Source: Novosphingobium decolorationis (GTDB taxonomy: Bacteria; Pseudomonadota; Alphaproteobacteria; Sphingomonadales; Sphingomonadaceae). Taken from it: a stretch of DNA of 64,000 nucleotides. This document shows positions 1 to 8,225 of this stretch, piece by piece. The notes under the pieces were generated by a model, which did not search any database, was not told where the DNA came from, and worked only from the letters and a program-made list of their open reading frames with translations. A program made the position numbers and the translations under genes. The stretch is from the NCBI RefSeq assembly GCF_018417475.1, contig NZ_CP054856.1, positions 434,001 to 498,000 of the forward strand, read 5' to 3'. Within the stretch, counting starts at the first letter, position 1; each line of letters starts with the position of its first letter.

Positions 1-1
1 C

Positions 2-355
2 CTCTACCACGACGACCAGCCCCAGCGCGTGAAGACGAAGACCGGTGATCTGATCTCGATGCCCTACAGCCTCGAGGTCAACGACCACTACGGTTTCTTT
101 GTCTACAACATGAGCCCACGCGAATACGCCGACACGCTGATCCGCCAGTACGAGCGCCTTGCCGCCGAGCCTTCGGGCACGGTCATGTGCATTCCGCTCC
201 ACTCGTATCTCATCGGCCAGCCCCACCGCATCGGTCCCTTCGAGGACGTCCTGAAGCACATTGCCGCAGATGCCGGAGACGGTGGACGCGCGTGGATCAC
301 GCGCTCGGGCGACATTGCCGATGCCTGGCGCGCCATTCACACGAAGGAGGCGTAA
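2..355 (+). CDS. PuuE-like polysaccharide deacetylase family protein (C-terminal part)
   Basis: The reading frame is open to the left edge, so only the last 117 residues are present and the start lies outside the window. The visible part has the C-terminal half of the NodB/PuuE-type deacetylase fold, including the stretch CIPLHSYLIGQPHRIGPFED, which matches the LTPYIIGLPYRMDAFE stretch of the next gene. The two are therefore paralogues, one base apart and probably co-transcribed. The family includes allantoinase-like and chitooligosaccharide deacetylase-like enzymes; the substrate here is unknown. The family call is good, the function is not. Confidence 0.75.
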   Translation, partial: LYHDDQPQRVKTKTGDLISMPYSLEVNDHYGFFVYNMSPREYADTLIRQYERLAAEPSGTVMCIPLHSYLIGQPHRIGPFEDVLKHIAADAGDGGRAWITRSGDIADAWRAIHTKEA

Positions 356-356
356 G

Positions 357-1271
357 ATGAGCCTCGATCCCGAATACCTCGAATACGCCAAGCGCGGCCT
401 TGGCTACGACCACGACCTGTTCCCCTATTCGGTCATGGAGGAGCGCAAGCCCCTTGCCTGGCCCGAGGGCAAGAGCGTCGCAACCTGGATGGTGGTGAGC
501 CTGGAATGGTTCCCGATCACGCCGGAAAGCACGCCCTTCAAGGCGCCGGGCCACATGCAGACGGCCTATCCTGACTACCGCCACTACACCTCGCGCGAAT
601 ACGGCACACGGGTGGGCTTCTACCGCCTGCTCGACGCCTTTGCGAAGGCGGACGTGAAAGTCTCGGTCGCGGCGAACGCAGCGATTGCGCAGCGCTATCC
701 CAGCGTCATCCGCGACATCGTCGATGCGGGCCACGAGATCATCGCCCACTCGACCGACATGAACGGCACCATCGCCTCCACCCTCCCTGTTGAGGACGAG
801 CGCAAGCTCATCACCGAGAGCATCGCGATCCTCTCCGATGTTGCGGGTGTGAAGCCGCGCGGGTGGCATTCGATTGCCCGCCAGCAGAGCTTTGCGACGA
901 TGGACCTGCTCAAGGACGCGGGCATCGAGTACTGCTGCGACTGGGTCAACGACGAGCTTCCCTACGCCTTCACCAACGGCGTCGTGAACATCCCGCTCAA
1001 CCATGAACTGTCGGACCGCCAGATCATCAACGGGCAGCAGCAGTCGGCTGACAGCTATGCGCAGCAGATGCTCGACGCGCACGACTGGCTGAGCGCCGAG
1101 GCCAAGGTCCATGGCGGGCGGATGCTGCCCATGCACCTCACGCCCTACATCATCGGCCTCCCCTACCGCATGGATGCCTTCGAGACGCTGCTGGGCGATC
1201 TCAAGGCGCGTGAAGGCACGTGGTTCGCGCGGGGCTGCGACATTCTCGACCAGTTCAGGAGCCAGATGTGA
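357..1271 (+). CDS. PuuE-like polysaccharide deacetylase family protein
   Basis: A 304-residue protein of the carbohydrate-esterase-4/PuuE fold. Recognisable pieces are the HSTDMNG stretch around residue 131 and GWHSIARQQ around 169-177. The TFDDG metal motif of true NodB deacetylases is missing (VVSLEWFP stands in its place), which fits the metal-independent PuuE/allantoinase-like branch that opens cyclic amides. The ATG lies one base after the stop of the upstream paralogue, preceded by AAGGAGG. The end overlaps the next gene by 4 bases (GTGA). No purine-catabolism genes are nearby except the AllA-like gene at 26741, so the substrate may be another cyclic amide or ester. Confidence 0.8.
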   Translation: MSLDPEYLEYAKRGLGYDHDLFPYSVMEERKPLAWPEGKSVATWMVVSLEWFPITPESTPFKAPGHMQTAYPDYRHYTSREYGTRVGFYRLLDAFAKADVKVSVAANAAIAQRYPSVIRDIVDAGHEIIAHSTDMNGTIASTLPVEDERKLITESIAILSDVAGVKPRGWHSIARQQSFATMDLLKDAGIEYCCDWVNDELPYAFTNGVVNIPLNHELSDRQIINGQQQSADSYAQQMLDAHDWLSAEAKVHGGRMLPMHLTPYIIGLPYRMDAFETLLGDLKAREGTWFARGCDILDQFRSQM

Positions 1272-2281
1272 AAGCTTACGTCCTTGGAACGCAGGAAGGT
1301 ATCTCCTCGCTGACGCTCACCGAGCGCCCCGACCCGGTCGCAGGACCGGGCGAGGCCGTGCTCAAGGTGCGCCTTGCCTGCCTCAACAACCGCGACATCC
1401 AGATCCTTGAAGGGCGCTATGGCGCGAAGAAGGCCGAGGACCGCATCCCCCTCGCCGAGGGGCTGGGCGAAGTCGTCTCGGTCGGTGACGGTGTCACGCA
1501 GGTTGCCGTGGGCGACCGCGCGGTGTGCCCGCACTTCGTCGCCTGGCACGATGGCCCGTTCGACATGAGCTACTTCGGCAAGGACCTGGGCACCTTCACC
1601 GATGGCTGGGCGGCCGAATACATCAAGGTGCCCGCAGGCGCCCTCGTCAAGGTCCCCGAGGGCCTCACCGACGAAGCCGCCGCCCCGCTTGCCGCCGCCA
1701 CGCTGACGGCCTGGCATGCGGTGTCGGTGATCGGCGAGGTCAAGGCGGGCGATCTTGTCCTGGCGCTCGGCACCGGCGGTGTCTCGATGGCCGCGCTGCA
1801 GATCGCCAAGGCCAACGGCGCTTTCGTCGCGATCACCTCGTCGAGCGATGAGAAGCTCGACGAGGCGCGCAAGATGGGCGCCGACTACACGGTGAACTAC
1901 CGCACCCACGCCGACTGGGCGGCTGAATTGCTAAGGCAGACCGGCGGACGCGGTGCGGACATCATCGCCGAGACCGGCGGCCAGCACACCCTGCCCCAGT
2001 CGATCAACGCGGCAGCCTGCAACGCACGCGTCGTGCTGATCGGTGTCGGCAGCGCCGATGGCCCGCTCCCCAACTACGGCGCGATCATCGGCAAGAACCT
2101 TGTCATCAAGGGCATCGCCTCGGGCAGCCGCGGGATGCTGGTGAACCTGCTGCGCGCGATGGACGCGAACGGATTTGCGCCGGTCGTCGACAAGACCTTC
2201 GCCTTCGAGGACATGGCAGAGGCTCTGGAATACCTGAAGTCCGGCGGACATCAGGGCAAGGTGCTGGTCAAGGTCTCCTGA
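1268..2281 (+). CDS. MDR-family NAD(P)H-dependent oxidoreductase (quinone reductase/alcohol dehydrogenase-like)
   Basis: A 337-residue medium-chain dehydrogenase/reductase. The N-terminal GroES-like domain contains NNRDIQ and a Rossmann half follows with GTGGVSMAALQIAKANGA. It lacks the clustered cysteines of the structural zinc site. I chose the GTG at 1268, which overlaps the upstream TGA as GTGA; the protein then begins VKAYVLG, as in the family. It ends the left-hand rightward operon, convergent with the GntR gene. A role in reducing or oxidising an intermediate of the local catabolic pathway is inferred from context only. Confidence 0.85.
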   Translation: MKAYVLGTQEGISSLTLTERPDPVAGPGEAVLKVRLACLNNRDIQILEGRYGAKKAEDRIPLAEGLGEVVSVGDGVTQVAVGDRAVCPHFVAWHDGPFDMSYFGKDLGTFTDGWAAEYIKVPAGALVKVPEGLTDEAAAPLAAATLTAWHAVSVIGEVKAGDLVLALGTGGVSMAALQIAKANGAFVAITSSSDEKLDEARKMGADYTVNYRTHADWAAELLRQTGGRGADIIAETGGQHTLPQSINAAACNARVVLIGVGSADGPLPNYGAIIGKNLVIKGIASGSRGMLVNLLRAMDANGFAPVVDKTFAFEDMAEALEYLKSGGHQGKVLVKVS

Positions 2282-2329
2282 CCTGACGCATCACCGAAAT
2301 GGAACCTGCGACGGCTCCGGTGCCCCATC

Positions 2330-3067
2330 CTACTGGGTGCCGGGGCCGTTCAGGTCCATGCGGATGTGGAAGCGATCCGCGCGGTAGTGCGCATAGGTCA
2401 GCATGAAGGGCCGGTCGTCCGCGTCGTAGGACACACGCGTGATACGCAGGATCGGCGAGTTGAGTTCGGCTCCCATGGCGTCGACCATCTCACCAAACGC
2501 CAGGACCGCGTTGATGGTCTGCGTCGCGTATTTCAGCTTGACCCCGACATCCTCGAGAAGCCGCAGGATGGGCGCCGAGGCCAAAGTTTCCGTGGTAACG
2601 TAAGGCGCCAGTTCGACCGGGACATAGCTGACGATCCAGCCAATCGCGACACCTTCCATCTCGCGCAGGCGCACCGAGCGGATGACGGGATCGCCTGCCT
2701 CAAGCCCCAGACTCGCCGCCGCACGCGGGGGCGCGGCAACTTCCTCGACGCTGAGCACCTTGACGTCCGTCCCGCCACCGAAGGCGAGGAGAGAATCGTA
2801 GGCCTGATCGATATTCGCCTCGATGGGCTTGGACGGCGACTTGAAGATGACCCGCGTACCGACCCGCCGCTTGCGCTCGACGTAGTTCTGCTCGGCAAGA
2901 TCGTTCAGGACACGGCGCGCGGTGATGCGCGAGACATCGTACGTCTCGGCCAGTTCCTGCTCGGTGGGCATCGCGCTGCCGAAGGGGCGCTGGCCCGAGA
3001 GGATCTCGTCGCGCAGGAAGAGGTAGATCTGGTGATAGAGGGGAACTGCCCCTTCGCGATCAAGCAC
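2330..3067 (-). CDS. GntR family transcriptional regulator (HutC/UTRA subfamily)
   Basis: An N-terminal winged helix (PLYHQIYLFLRDEI, then MPTEQELAETYDVSRITARR) is followed by a UTRA ligand-binding domain with IRSVRLREMEG and FMLTYAHYRADRF. UTRA regulators usually repress a catabolic operon and release DNA when a pathway metabolite binds. The start is uncertain: GTG at 3067 has AGGGG upstream and gives a normal N-terminus, while GTG at 3100 would add 11 residues. It is the only local regulator recognised in the accessory region, so it is the best candidate to control the divergent operons around 8122-8225. That link is inference. Confidence 0.85.
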   Translation of the reverse strand: MLDREGAVPLYHQIYLFLRDEILSGQRPFGSAMPTEQELAETYDVSRITARRVLNDLAEQNYVERKRRVGTRVIFKSPSKPIEANIDQAYDSLLAFGGGTDVKVLSVEEVAAPPRAAASLGLEAGDPVIRSVRLREMEGVAIGWIVSYVPVELAPYVTTETLASAPILRLLEDVGVKLKYATQTINAVLAFGEMVDAMGAELNSPILRITRVSYDADDRPFMLTYAHYRADRFHIRMDLNGPGTQ

Positions 3068-3229
3068 GTTCTGACTTGCCCCTGTGCAAGGCCCCCTCAC
3101 CCCGGCACGAACTCGTGCGGAAGCGACGCAGCGTAAACCGCAAATTTCGCGCTCGTCAGGGGCTTAGTCAACCCGTCCCGGCACGCTGTCCCCTGAGACC
3201 TCGCGCGCCGGAACGGATTGGACGCGCGC

Positions 3230-3958
3230 TCAGCGTTCGAGTTCGACCAGCTCGTACCAGGTCTGCATGTAGCCGCCGACGCCGCCCTGGACGAAGATTG
3301 CGTCCTCATCGGCCGTTACCCACATCTCATAGGGCGGGTGCGCTTCGCCCGAGACGCCGACCATGTCGCCGTCCTCGTCGGTGAACTGGAACTTGTGGCA
3401 TTCGAACGTACCCGCAGGCACGGTTACCGTCTCGTCGCCGACATAGCCGAGCTGAAGCGTCGTCTCGGCGATCAGCGGCGGCGTCGCACCGCGGTGGTCG
3501 GGCGACGGCAGGAAGCAGCGGAACGGACGGCTGTGATAGCCCTTCGAGCGGTCGATCTTACGGGTGATGTAGGCGTCCGCAACGATGGGGTGCGTACCGA
3601 AGCCGTCGAATGCGCCGCCGATCTTCCTGGACTGCGAGACACGCCCGATCGAGGGGCCGTAGCTTTCGCACTCGATGGTGTCCTCGCCGATGATGAAGAG
3701 ACCCGCCCCCATGAACTCGTCACCGACCGTGAGGCGCACGAGGCAGTCCATCGGACGATCATTCTCGTCGAGGCTATAGGTGATGTCGCGCATGACCGTG
3801 GGATTGGGCTCGTCGATCTCGCAGTGCGCGCGCAGCGTCTTCTTGCCGTCGGAATGGTGGGTCCACATGAAGGTTTCGCGGCCACGGTCGGCCCCTTCAC
3901 GACCTTCCTTGCGCGAGGTGTACTGGATCTTGCCGGTAATGGTGCGATGCTTCTGCAA
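3230..3958 (-). CDS. conserved hypothetical protein
   Basis: A 242-residue soluble protein with no signal peptide that I cannot assign. The C-terminal half has GYVGDETVTVPAGTFECHKF, a wording typical of beta-rich lipocalin-like or DUF3108-like domains, but this is only a resemblance. The start codon is TTG, supported by AGGAG seven bases upstream; no better ATG or GTG exists. It is the last structural gene of the leftward operon, 60 bases after the membrane-protein gene. Confidence 0.6.
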   Translation of the reverse strand: MQKHRTITGKIQYTSRKEGREGADRGRETFMWTHHSDGKKTLRAHCEIDEPNPTVMRDITYSLDENDRPMDCLVRLTVGDEFMGAGLFIIGEDTIECESYGPSIGRVSQSRKIGGAFDGFGTHPIVADAYITRKIDRSKGYHSRPFRCFLPSPDHRGATPPLIAETTLQLGYVGDETVTVPAGTFECHKFQFTDEDGDMVGVSGEAHPPYEMWVTADEDAIFVQGGVGGYMQTWYELVELER

Positions 3959-4018
3959 AATCGGCTCCTGTGTTCTGGGAAGATGGATCGGTGGGATCAG
4001 GGAAAACTCGGCGCGCCC

Positions 4019-4681
4019 TCACAGCGGGGTGGCGATGCCGAGGAACGAGGCGATGAGGACAGCGGCCCAGAGCGTCATCACGGTGGGCTGCGTGACGGCC
4101 AGAACCCCTGCGATGGTCTTGTCGCCCTCAGGGCTTGCGCCGTTCTTTGCGAGATCGACGATCGCCGGGATCAGCGGCACAAGCTGGCGCCGCACGAGCA
4201 GGCCGATGAAGATGCAGAAGGCCAGCACCAGCAGCTTTAGCGCGATGAAGAGAGGTAGCGCCAGAACGCCTGCAAGACCGGCGACACCTGTCGCGATGAG
4301 TGCGGCGAGGACGATATAACGAATGGCAAGATCGATCTGCTTGTAGGTCTTGCCCGCAGGCCCATGGAGAATGTGGACCGCCCAGGCGAGTGCGAGCCAT
4401 GCCAGCCCTGCCACCCACACGCCGGTCACCGCCAGACCAGACACGGCGAGCCAGCCCTTCATCGCGGCCAGTGTGAAGCCGGTTGGAAAAGCCAGGATCA
4501 GCGCGGTGCGCGGAGCCATGTCGATGTTGTTGAGGATATGCAGCGCGAGCAGACGCTCGGGCACGGTCCGCTTGGGATCGACAAGAAAGCGCGAGGAATA
4601 GAACGCGCCAAGGTCACCGCCCAGCCAGTAGATCGGGATCAGCAGGTGCAGCAGGGTGAGGAGTGCAAGGGTGTGGTCCAT
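4019..4681 (-). CDS. integral membrane protein of unknown function
   Basis: A 220-residue protein with about five or six hydrophobic spans (near residues 5-25, 60-75, 80-100, 120-140, 142-162 and 190-212) separated by short basic loops, one reading VRRQLVPL. It resembles small DUF-type cytoplasmic-membrane proteins, possibly distantly CopD-like, but no functional motif is visible. Its ATG follows the stop of the VOC gene by a single base (TGAGATG), so translation is probably coupled. It could be an uptake or anchoring component of the leftward operon; this is not demonstrated. Confidence 0.6.
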   Translation of the reverse strand: MDHTLALLTLLHLLIPIYWLGGDLGAFYSSRFLVDPKRTVPERLLALHILNNIDMAPRTALILAFPTGFTLAAMKGWLAVSGLAVTGVWVAGLAWLALAWAVHILHGPAGKTYKQIDLAIRYIVLAALIATGVAGLAGVLALPLFIALKLLVLAFCIFIGLLVRRQLVPLIPAIVDLAKNGASPEGDKTIAGVLAVTQPTVMTLWAAVLIASFLGIATPL

Positions 4682-4682
4682 C

Positions 4683-5573
4683 TCAGATCGTGCCCCCTTC
4701 GATCACTTCGAGAAGCGCGCCTTCGGGTGTCAGCAGAATGCCCGTCCGCTGACCTGCATAGAGCGGGCCTTCACGCACCACAGGCGCGCTGGCCCAGTGG
4801 CCTTCCAGGCGCGCGAAGTCGGGGTGCAGCATGGTCGTGATGGCAACGCCAGGCGGAAGGTCGCCCTCGTGCTTTTCACGCACGGTCGCCTCGGCCGGGT
4901 ACTGGTCGATCTCGAGGAAGGTCTGGCCTGCGCCGCGTGCGGTCACGATGGCCGTCTTGGTCTCGGGATCGAGGTCGAAGGCCTTGTTGATCATGGAATA
5001 GCGGATCGGCACCGGATCAATCACGGGAAGGCCCAGCACGTCCTCCACCCACTTCACGCTGGCCGGCAGATCGTGGCTGGCGAGCACCATGATGAAGGGA
5101 CGGTCGACCAGCGAGGTTGGCTGCGGAAGACCGTTTTCCTCGCCCGGCTGCAGGATCTGCGTCAGGTAGACGATCTCCTGGTCCTCGCCCTTGACCTGCA
5201 TCGGCTTGACCGTGGCAAAGCCGTCGAGGTCCTTGGGCGGACCGATGATCTCGAAGGGGCTCTCTTCCATGCGGGCGTTCACGGCCATGACGTCGTTCAC
5301 ACAGATTTCGGTCGCGGCCCAGCCATAGGTGCGGATAGGGGCATAGGAGGCGACCGGATCACCCTCCACGAAGCGCAGGAACACCTCTTCGCCCGAGGCT
5401 GGTTGCAGAAGCGCATAGGGGCGTCCGGCCGAGGCCGGGGCCTGCCAGGCGATGGCAAGATCTTCGGGAACGGCGCCTTCGTCGACGACGCGGTAGTCCA
5501 TCCAACGGGTGTAGCGCTCGCTCGATGCGGCCACGTCGGCAACGACCAGGGTTGCGCATTTGAGTAGGGTCAT
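4683..5573 (-). CDS. VOC (glyoxalase/dioxygenase fold) family protein
   Basis: A 296-residue protein with two vicinal-oxygen-chelate modules. The first begins CATLVVADVAASSERYTRWM and the second FIMVLASHDLPASVKWVEDVLGLPV. The C-terminal GILLTPEGALLEVIEG is also typical. The two-module arrangement resembles extradiol dioxygenases and lyases, but the usual His/His/Glu metal triad is not clearly seen, so ring cleavage should not be assumed. The ATG at 5573 has AGGA eight bases upstream. It lies in the leftward operon between the MmgE/PrpD gene and the membrane protein. Confidence 0.75.
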   Translation of the reverse strand: MTLLKCATLVVADVAASSERYTRWMDYRVVDEGAVPEDLAIAWQAPASAGRPYALLQPASGEEVFLRFVEGDPVASYAPIRTYGWAATEICVNDVMAVNARMEESPFEIIGPPKDLDGFATVKPMQVKGEDQEIVYLTQILQPGEENGLPQPTSLVDRPFIMVLASHDLPASVKWVEDVLGLPVIDPVPIRYSMINKAFDLDPETKTAIVTARGAGQTFLEIDQYPAEATVREKHEGDLPPGVAITTMLHPDFARLEGHWASAPVVREGPLYAGQRTGILLTPEGALLEVIEGGTI

Positions 5574-5610
5574 CGGGTGTCCTGCATTGGGATAGAGGGA
5601 AAGAGAAGGC

Positions 5611-6993
5611 TCAGCCCATCACGCCCGTGGCGTGAAGGATGGCCATGGCGTCGGGCGCCACTGCGAAGGCGTCGATGGCCGCGGCAAGATCTGCATGGCA
5701 GTGTCCAAGCCCTGCAAAGTCAAGGCAGCCTTGCGCCTTCTCCATGTGCTGCTCGCGCGAGAGCGGCCATTGGGGCGAGCCGAACTGCGCCTCGACATCC
5801 TGCACCAGCGTGCCGCCGTCGGTGGTACGGGCCAGGGCCCGTGCCGGAGCGAAAGCGGCCATGTCGGGATTGTCGTTGGCGATCACCGTGATCTTTCGCG
5901 CAAGGGCAAGAACTTCGGGATCGTCGAGCGAGGCGCGCTGGAAGTCGCTCAGAGCCACCTTGCCGCGCAGCAAGGTCACCGCCGCAAGGTACTGCATGCA
6001 CAGCCGTGCATAGCCGGGCTCCATGTCCGCCTTGGCCGGGCGCCCCACAAGGCGATGGATGAGCGGCGGCGCATGGTATTCAAGGCTTTCAAGATTGGCG
6101 GCGGTGAGGCCCTGCCCGGCCATCAGGTCCTGCACGGCCACGATACCGCCATGCCCGGCCCGTCCGGTCGGGAAGGGCTTCCAGCTCACCTCGGTGATGC
6201 GGTGCCCCTGCCCCAGCCTGGCGAGCGCGGGCGCGAGTGCCTCGCGCTTTTCCATCAGCGCGAAATAGCCGAAGGGGCCGTCGAGCGGATGGGCCACGCC
6301 GGGCATTCCAACTCGTGCGAGGTCCACGGCGACAAGCGCATTGCGCGCCGCATTGGCGACCTGCACCGGCAGCGCGGGCTTGCCCTCGACGTGCGCCTGC
6401 ATCGTGCCCGAGGTCAGCGCCAAAGCATGACCGAAGGCATCGAGCGCCTCAGTGCGCGGCAGGCGGCGCATCCGCGCGATACCCGCCACGCAGCCGAAGA
6501 TCCCGGCCGTCGCCGGGCGGAAAAAGGTGAGCGCATCGGGCGCCGCGATCCCGATGGTAACCGAGACATCGACCGCCGCGACAATCGCCGCGAGAAAGTC
6601 CTCGCCCCGCACCGGATCACCGCGCTCGGCCTCGGCCAGAAGCGCGGCGAGCGCGGTCGCCATCGGGTGCAGCACGGCCGGTTCATGAACGCAGTCGTAT
6701 TCCTGCCCGTGGATCTGGAAGCCATTGACGAAGGCCGCTGACGCTGCGGGCAGACGGACACCGGGGCGTCCCAGCACCGAGGCCGCGCCGCCCTCGCCCC
6801 AGCCCTGCGCCATGGCGAAGACGCCATCGGCATGGGCGGCGTTACGGCCCGCGATGCCCACGGCCAGGCTGTCGTGCAGGAAGGTGCGCGCCCGCTCCTG
6901 CGCCTCGACGGGTATGTTCTCCCATTCGAGTGCCAGCGCGTGGTCGATGAGGACGTGCGCGGGATTTTCGGTGTGCTCAGCCCCGGTCGTCAT
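5611..6993 (-). CDS. MmgE/PrpD family protein
   Basis: A 460-residue protein of the 2-methylcitrate dehydratase-like family, close to the normal length. It shows the N-terminal helical half (DSLAVGIAGRNAAHADGVF), the FVNGFQIHGQEYDCVHEPAVLHP stretch typical of the family, and the later WKPFPTGRAGHGG segment. Family members include PrpD (dehydration of 2-methylcitrate), cis-aconitate decarboxylase and iminodisuccinate epimerase, so a dehydration or isomerisation of a carboxylic acid is likely. The ATG lies one base after the SDR stop (TGAGATG). The context is a catabolic operon without prpB or prpC, so propionate metabolism is unlikely. Confidence 0.85.
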   Translation of the reverse strand: MTTGAEHTENPAHVLIDHALALEWENIPVEAQERARTFLHDSLAVGIAGRNAAHADGVFAMAQGWGEGGAASVLGRPGVRLPAASAAFVNGFQIHGQEYDCVHEPAVLHPMATALAALLAEAERGDPVRGEDFLAAIVAAVDVSVTIGIAAPDALTFFRPATAGIFGCVAGIARMRRLPRTEALDAFGHALALTSGTMQAHVEGKPALPVQVANAARNALVAVDLARVGMPGVAHPLDGPFGYFALMEKREALAPALARLGQGHRITEVSWKPFPTGRAGHGGIVAVQDLMAGQGLTAANLESLEYHAPPLIHRLVGRPAKADMEPGYARLCMQYLAAVTLLRGKVALSDFQRASLDDPEVLALARKITVIANDNPDMAAFAPARALARTTDGGTLVQDVEAQFGSPQWPLSREQHMEKAQGCLDFAGLGHCHADLAAAIDAFAVAPDAMAILHATGVMG

Positions 6994-6994
6994 C

Positions 6995-7816
6995 TCAGTG
7001 CGGCTCCTCGCCGCCCGAGACGTTCATGCTCTCGCCGGTGATGTAGATCGCCTCGTCCGAGCAGAGGAAGGCGATGGCCGAGGCGGTGTCCTGCGGAAGG
7101 CCCGGACGGCCCATCGGGATACGCGCGGCCATGCGCTTGAGGTATTCCTCGACGCTGATCCCCTGCACCTCGGCAAAGTGCTCGTTCTGCCATTTGCCAA
7201 GGCCGGTAGTGACATGGTTGGGGCACACGTTGTTGACCGTGATGCCTTCCGGGCCCAGCTCGATCGAGGCCGAGCGGACCAAGCCGACCAGTGCGTGCTT
7301 GGACGAGCTGTACGCCTGTGCGTGCGGAAAGCCCGACTTGGCTGCCTGGCTGGCGACGTTGATGATGCGCCCGCCCTTGCCAGCTGCAATCATGCGCTTG
7401 GCCGCAGCCTGAAGGCCGAACCAGGCGCCGTTGAGATTGACGTCGATCACCGCGCGCCAGTCGTCCACCGACACGTCGACAAGCGGCTTCATGATGTAGC
7501 CGATGCCTGCGTTGTTCACCCAGATATCGAGCGAGCCGAAGGTGTCGATTGCATGATCGGCCAGCGCCTCGACCTGCGCCGGGTTGCGCACGTCGCAGGC
7601 GAAGGTCGTCGCCTCGCTCGGCATCGCATCGGCAATGCGCTTCATCTCGTCCGTGCTGCCGATCATGGCATCAGGCGTGGAGGCGTCGCGCGAGGCGCCT
7701 ATGTCCGAAATGACGACCTTGGCGCCCTCTTCCGACAGACGGCGGGCAATCGCTTCGCCCAGACCACCCTCGCGGCCCGAGCCGGTAACAACAGCAACCT
7801 TGCCGGCAAACCTCAT
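6995..7816 (-). CDS. SDR family NAD(P)-dependent oxidoreductase
   Basis: A 273-residue classical short-chain dehydrogenase. The cofactor site is TGSGREGGLG (residues 11-20), with NNAG at 101-104 and the catalytic Ser156, Tyr169 and Lys173 (YSSSK). It interconverts an alcohol and a ketone with NAD(P). The start overlaps the stop of the preceding HapK-like gene by 4 bases (ATGA), showing translational coupling in the leftward operon. The substrate is unknown. Confidence 0.9.
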   Translation of the reverse strand: MRFAGKVAVVTGSGREGGLGEAIARRLSEEGAKVVISDIGASRDASTPDAMIGSTDEMKRIADAMPSEATTFACDVRNPAQVEALADHAIDTFGSLDIWVNNAGIGYIMKPLVDVSVDDWRAVIDVNLNGAWFGLQAAAKRMIAAGKGGRIINVASQAAKSGFPHAQAYSSSKHALVGLVRSASIELGPEGITVNNVCPNHVTTGLGKWQNEHFAEVQGISVEEYLKRMAARIPMGRPGLPQDTASAIAFLCSDEAIYITGESMNVSGGEEPH

Positions 7817-8121
7817 GCCACGAGCTCCTCGGTCATCACGAAGGTGACATCGACCATGCCCTGGAAGGTAGATGCGACCTCCTGCATGATTTCGCTCTGC
7901 GCATCGGCGGCGAACTGCTCCATGTCGTTGACGTCGAGAACTTCGATATATCCGAAGGGCGGCTTTTCATCCGAGCCCAGAACCGAGGTCGAACGGTACA
8001 CGCGAAAGCTGTCGATGGACTTGAGGGAGTTGGCGGTGGGAAGGTCGGTTTCCCGCGCCCAGGCTTCGTATTCCTCCACCGAAACGCCGGGTTTGAGGTT
8101 GAATACGGCGAAGATGATCAT
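7813..8121 (-). CDS. HapK/RedY-like small protein (dimeric ferredoxin-like fold)
   Basis: A 102-residue protein beginning MIIFAVFNLKPGVSVEEYEAW, the typical first strand and helix of EthD/RedY-like proteins. The name comes from RedY/HapK of prodigiosin-type clusters, but no other prodigiosin gene is present here, so a biosynthetic role is not implied. I chose the ATG at 8121, preceded by GGGGA, rather than an upstream start at 8256 that would run across the divergent promoter region. It is the first gene of the leftward operon, overlapping the SDR by 4 bases. Such small proteins often protect or channel labile intermediates; that is inference. Confidence 0.65.
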   Translation of the reverse strand: MIIFAVFNLKPGVSVEEYEAWARETDLPTANSLKSIDSFRVYRSTSVLGSDEKPPFGYIEVLDVNDMEQFAADAQSEIMQEVASTFQGMVDVTFVMTEELVA

Positions 8122-8192
8122 CCGGTTTCCCCTTGGATTTGCGTGTCGCCTCGGCCCATCGGCTTCGGCTCTTGCGTCTCTTGTAACGACAA

Positions 8193-8209
8193 TATAGCAT
8201 AAGGCTATA
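8193..8209. promoter_or_regulatory. palindrome TATAGC-ATAAG-GCTATA, candidate operator between divergent operons
   Basis: A perfect inverted repeat with 6-base arms and a 5-base spacer lies in the 104-bp gap between the divergent HapK-like and methyltransferase genes, ending 16 bases before the GTG of the latter. A possible sigma-70 promoter (TTGCGT, 17-base gap, TAGCAT) overlaps its left arm. AT-rich inverted repeats with TATA cores are usual for GntR/UTRA regulators, so the GntR protein at 2330 is a candidate binder. I saw no second copy elsewhere in the window. Confidence 0.45.
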
Positions 8210-8225
8210 ACAAATGAGGTAGGCC

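Noticed and set aside
2282..2329. Terminator between the convergent MDR and GntR genes
   Set aside because: The GC-rich stretch looks repetitive but its arms are not complementary in the required orientation.
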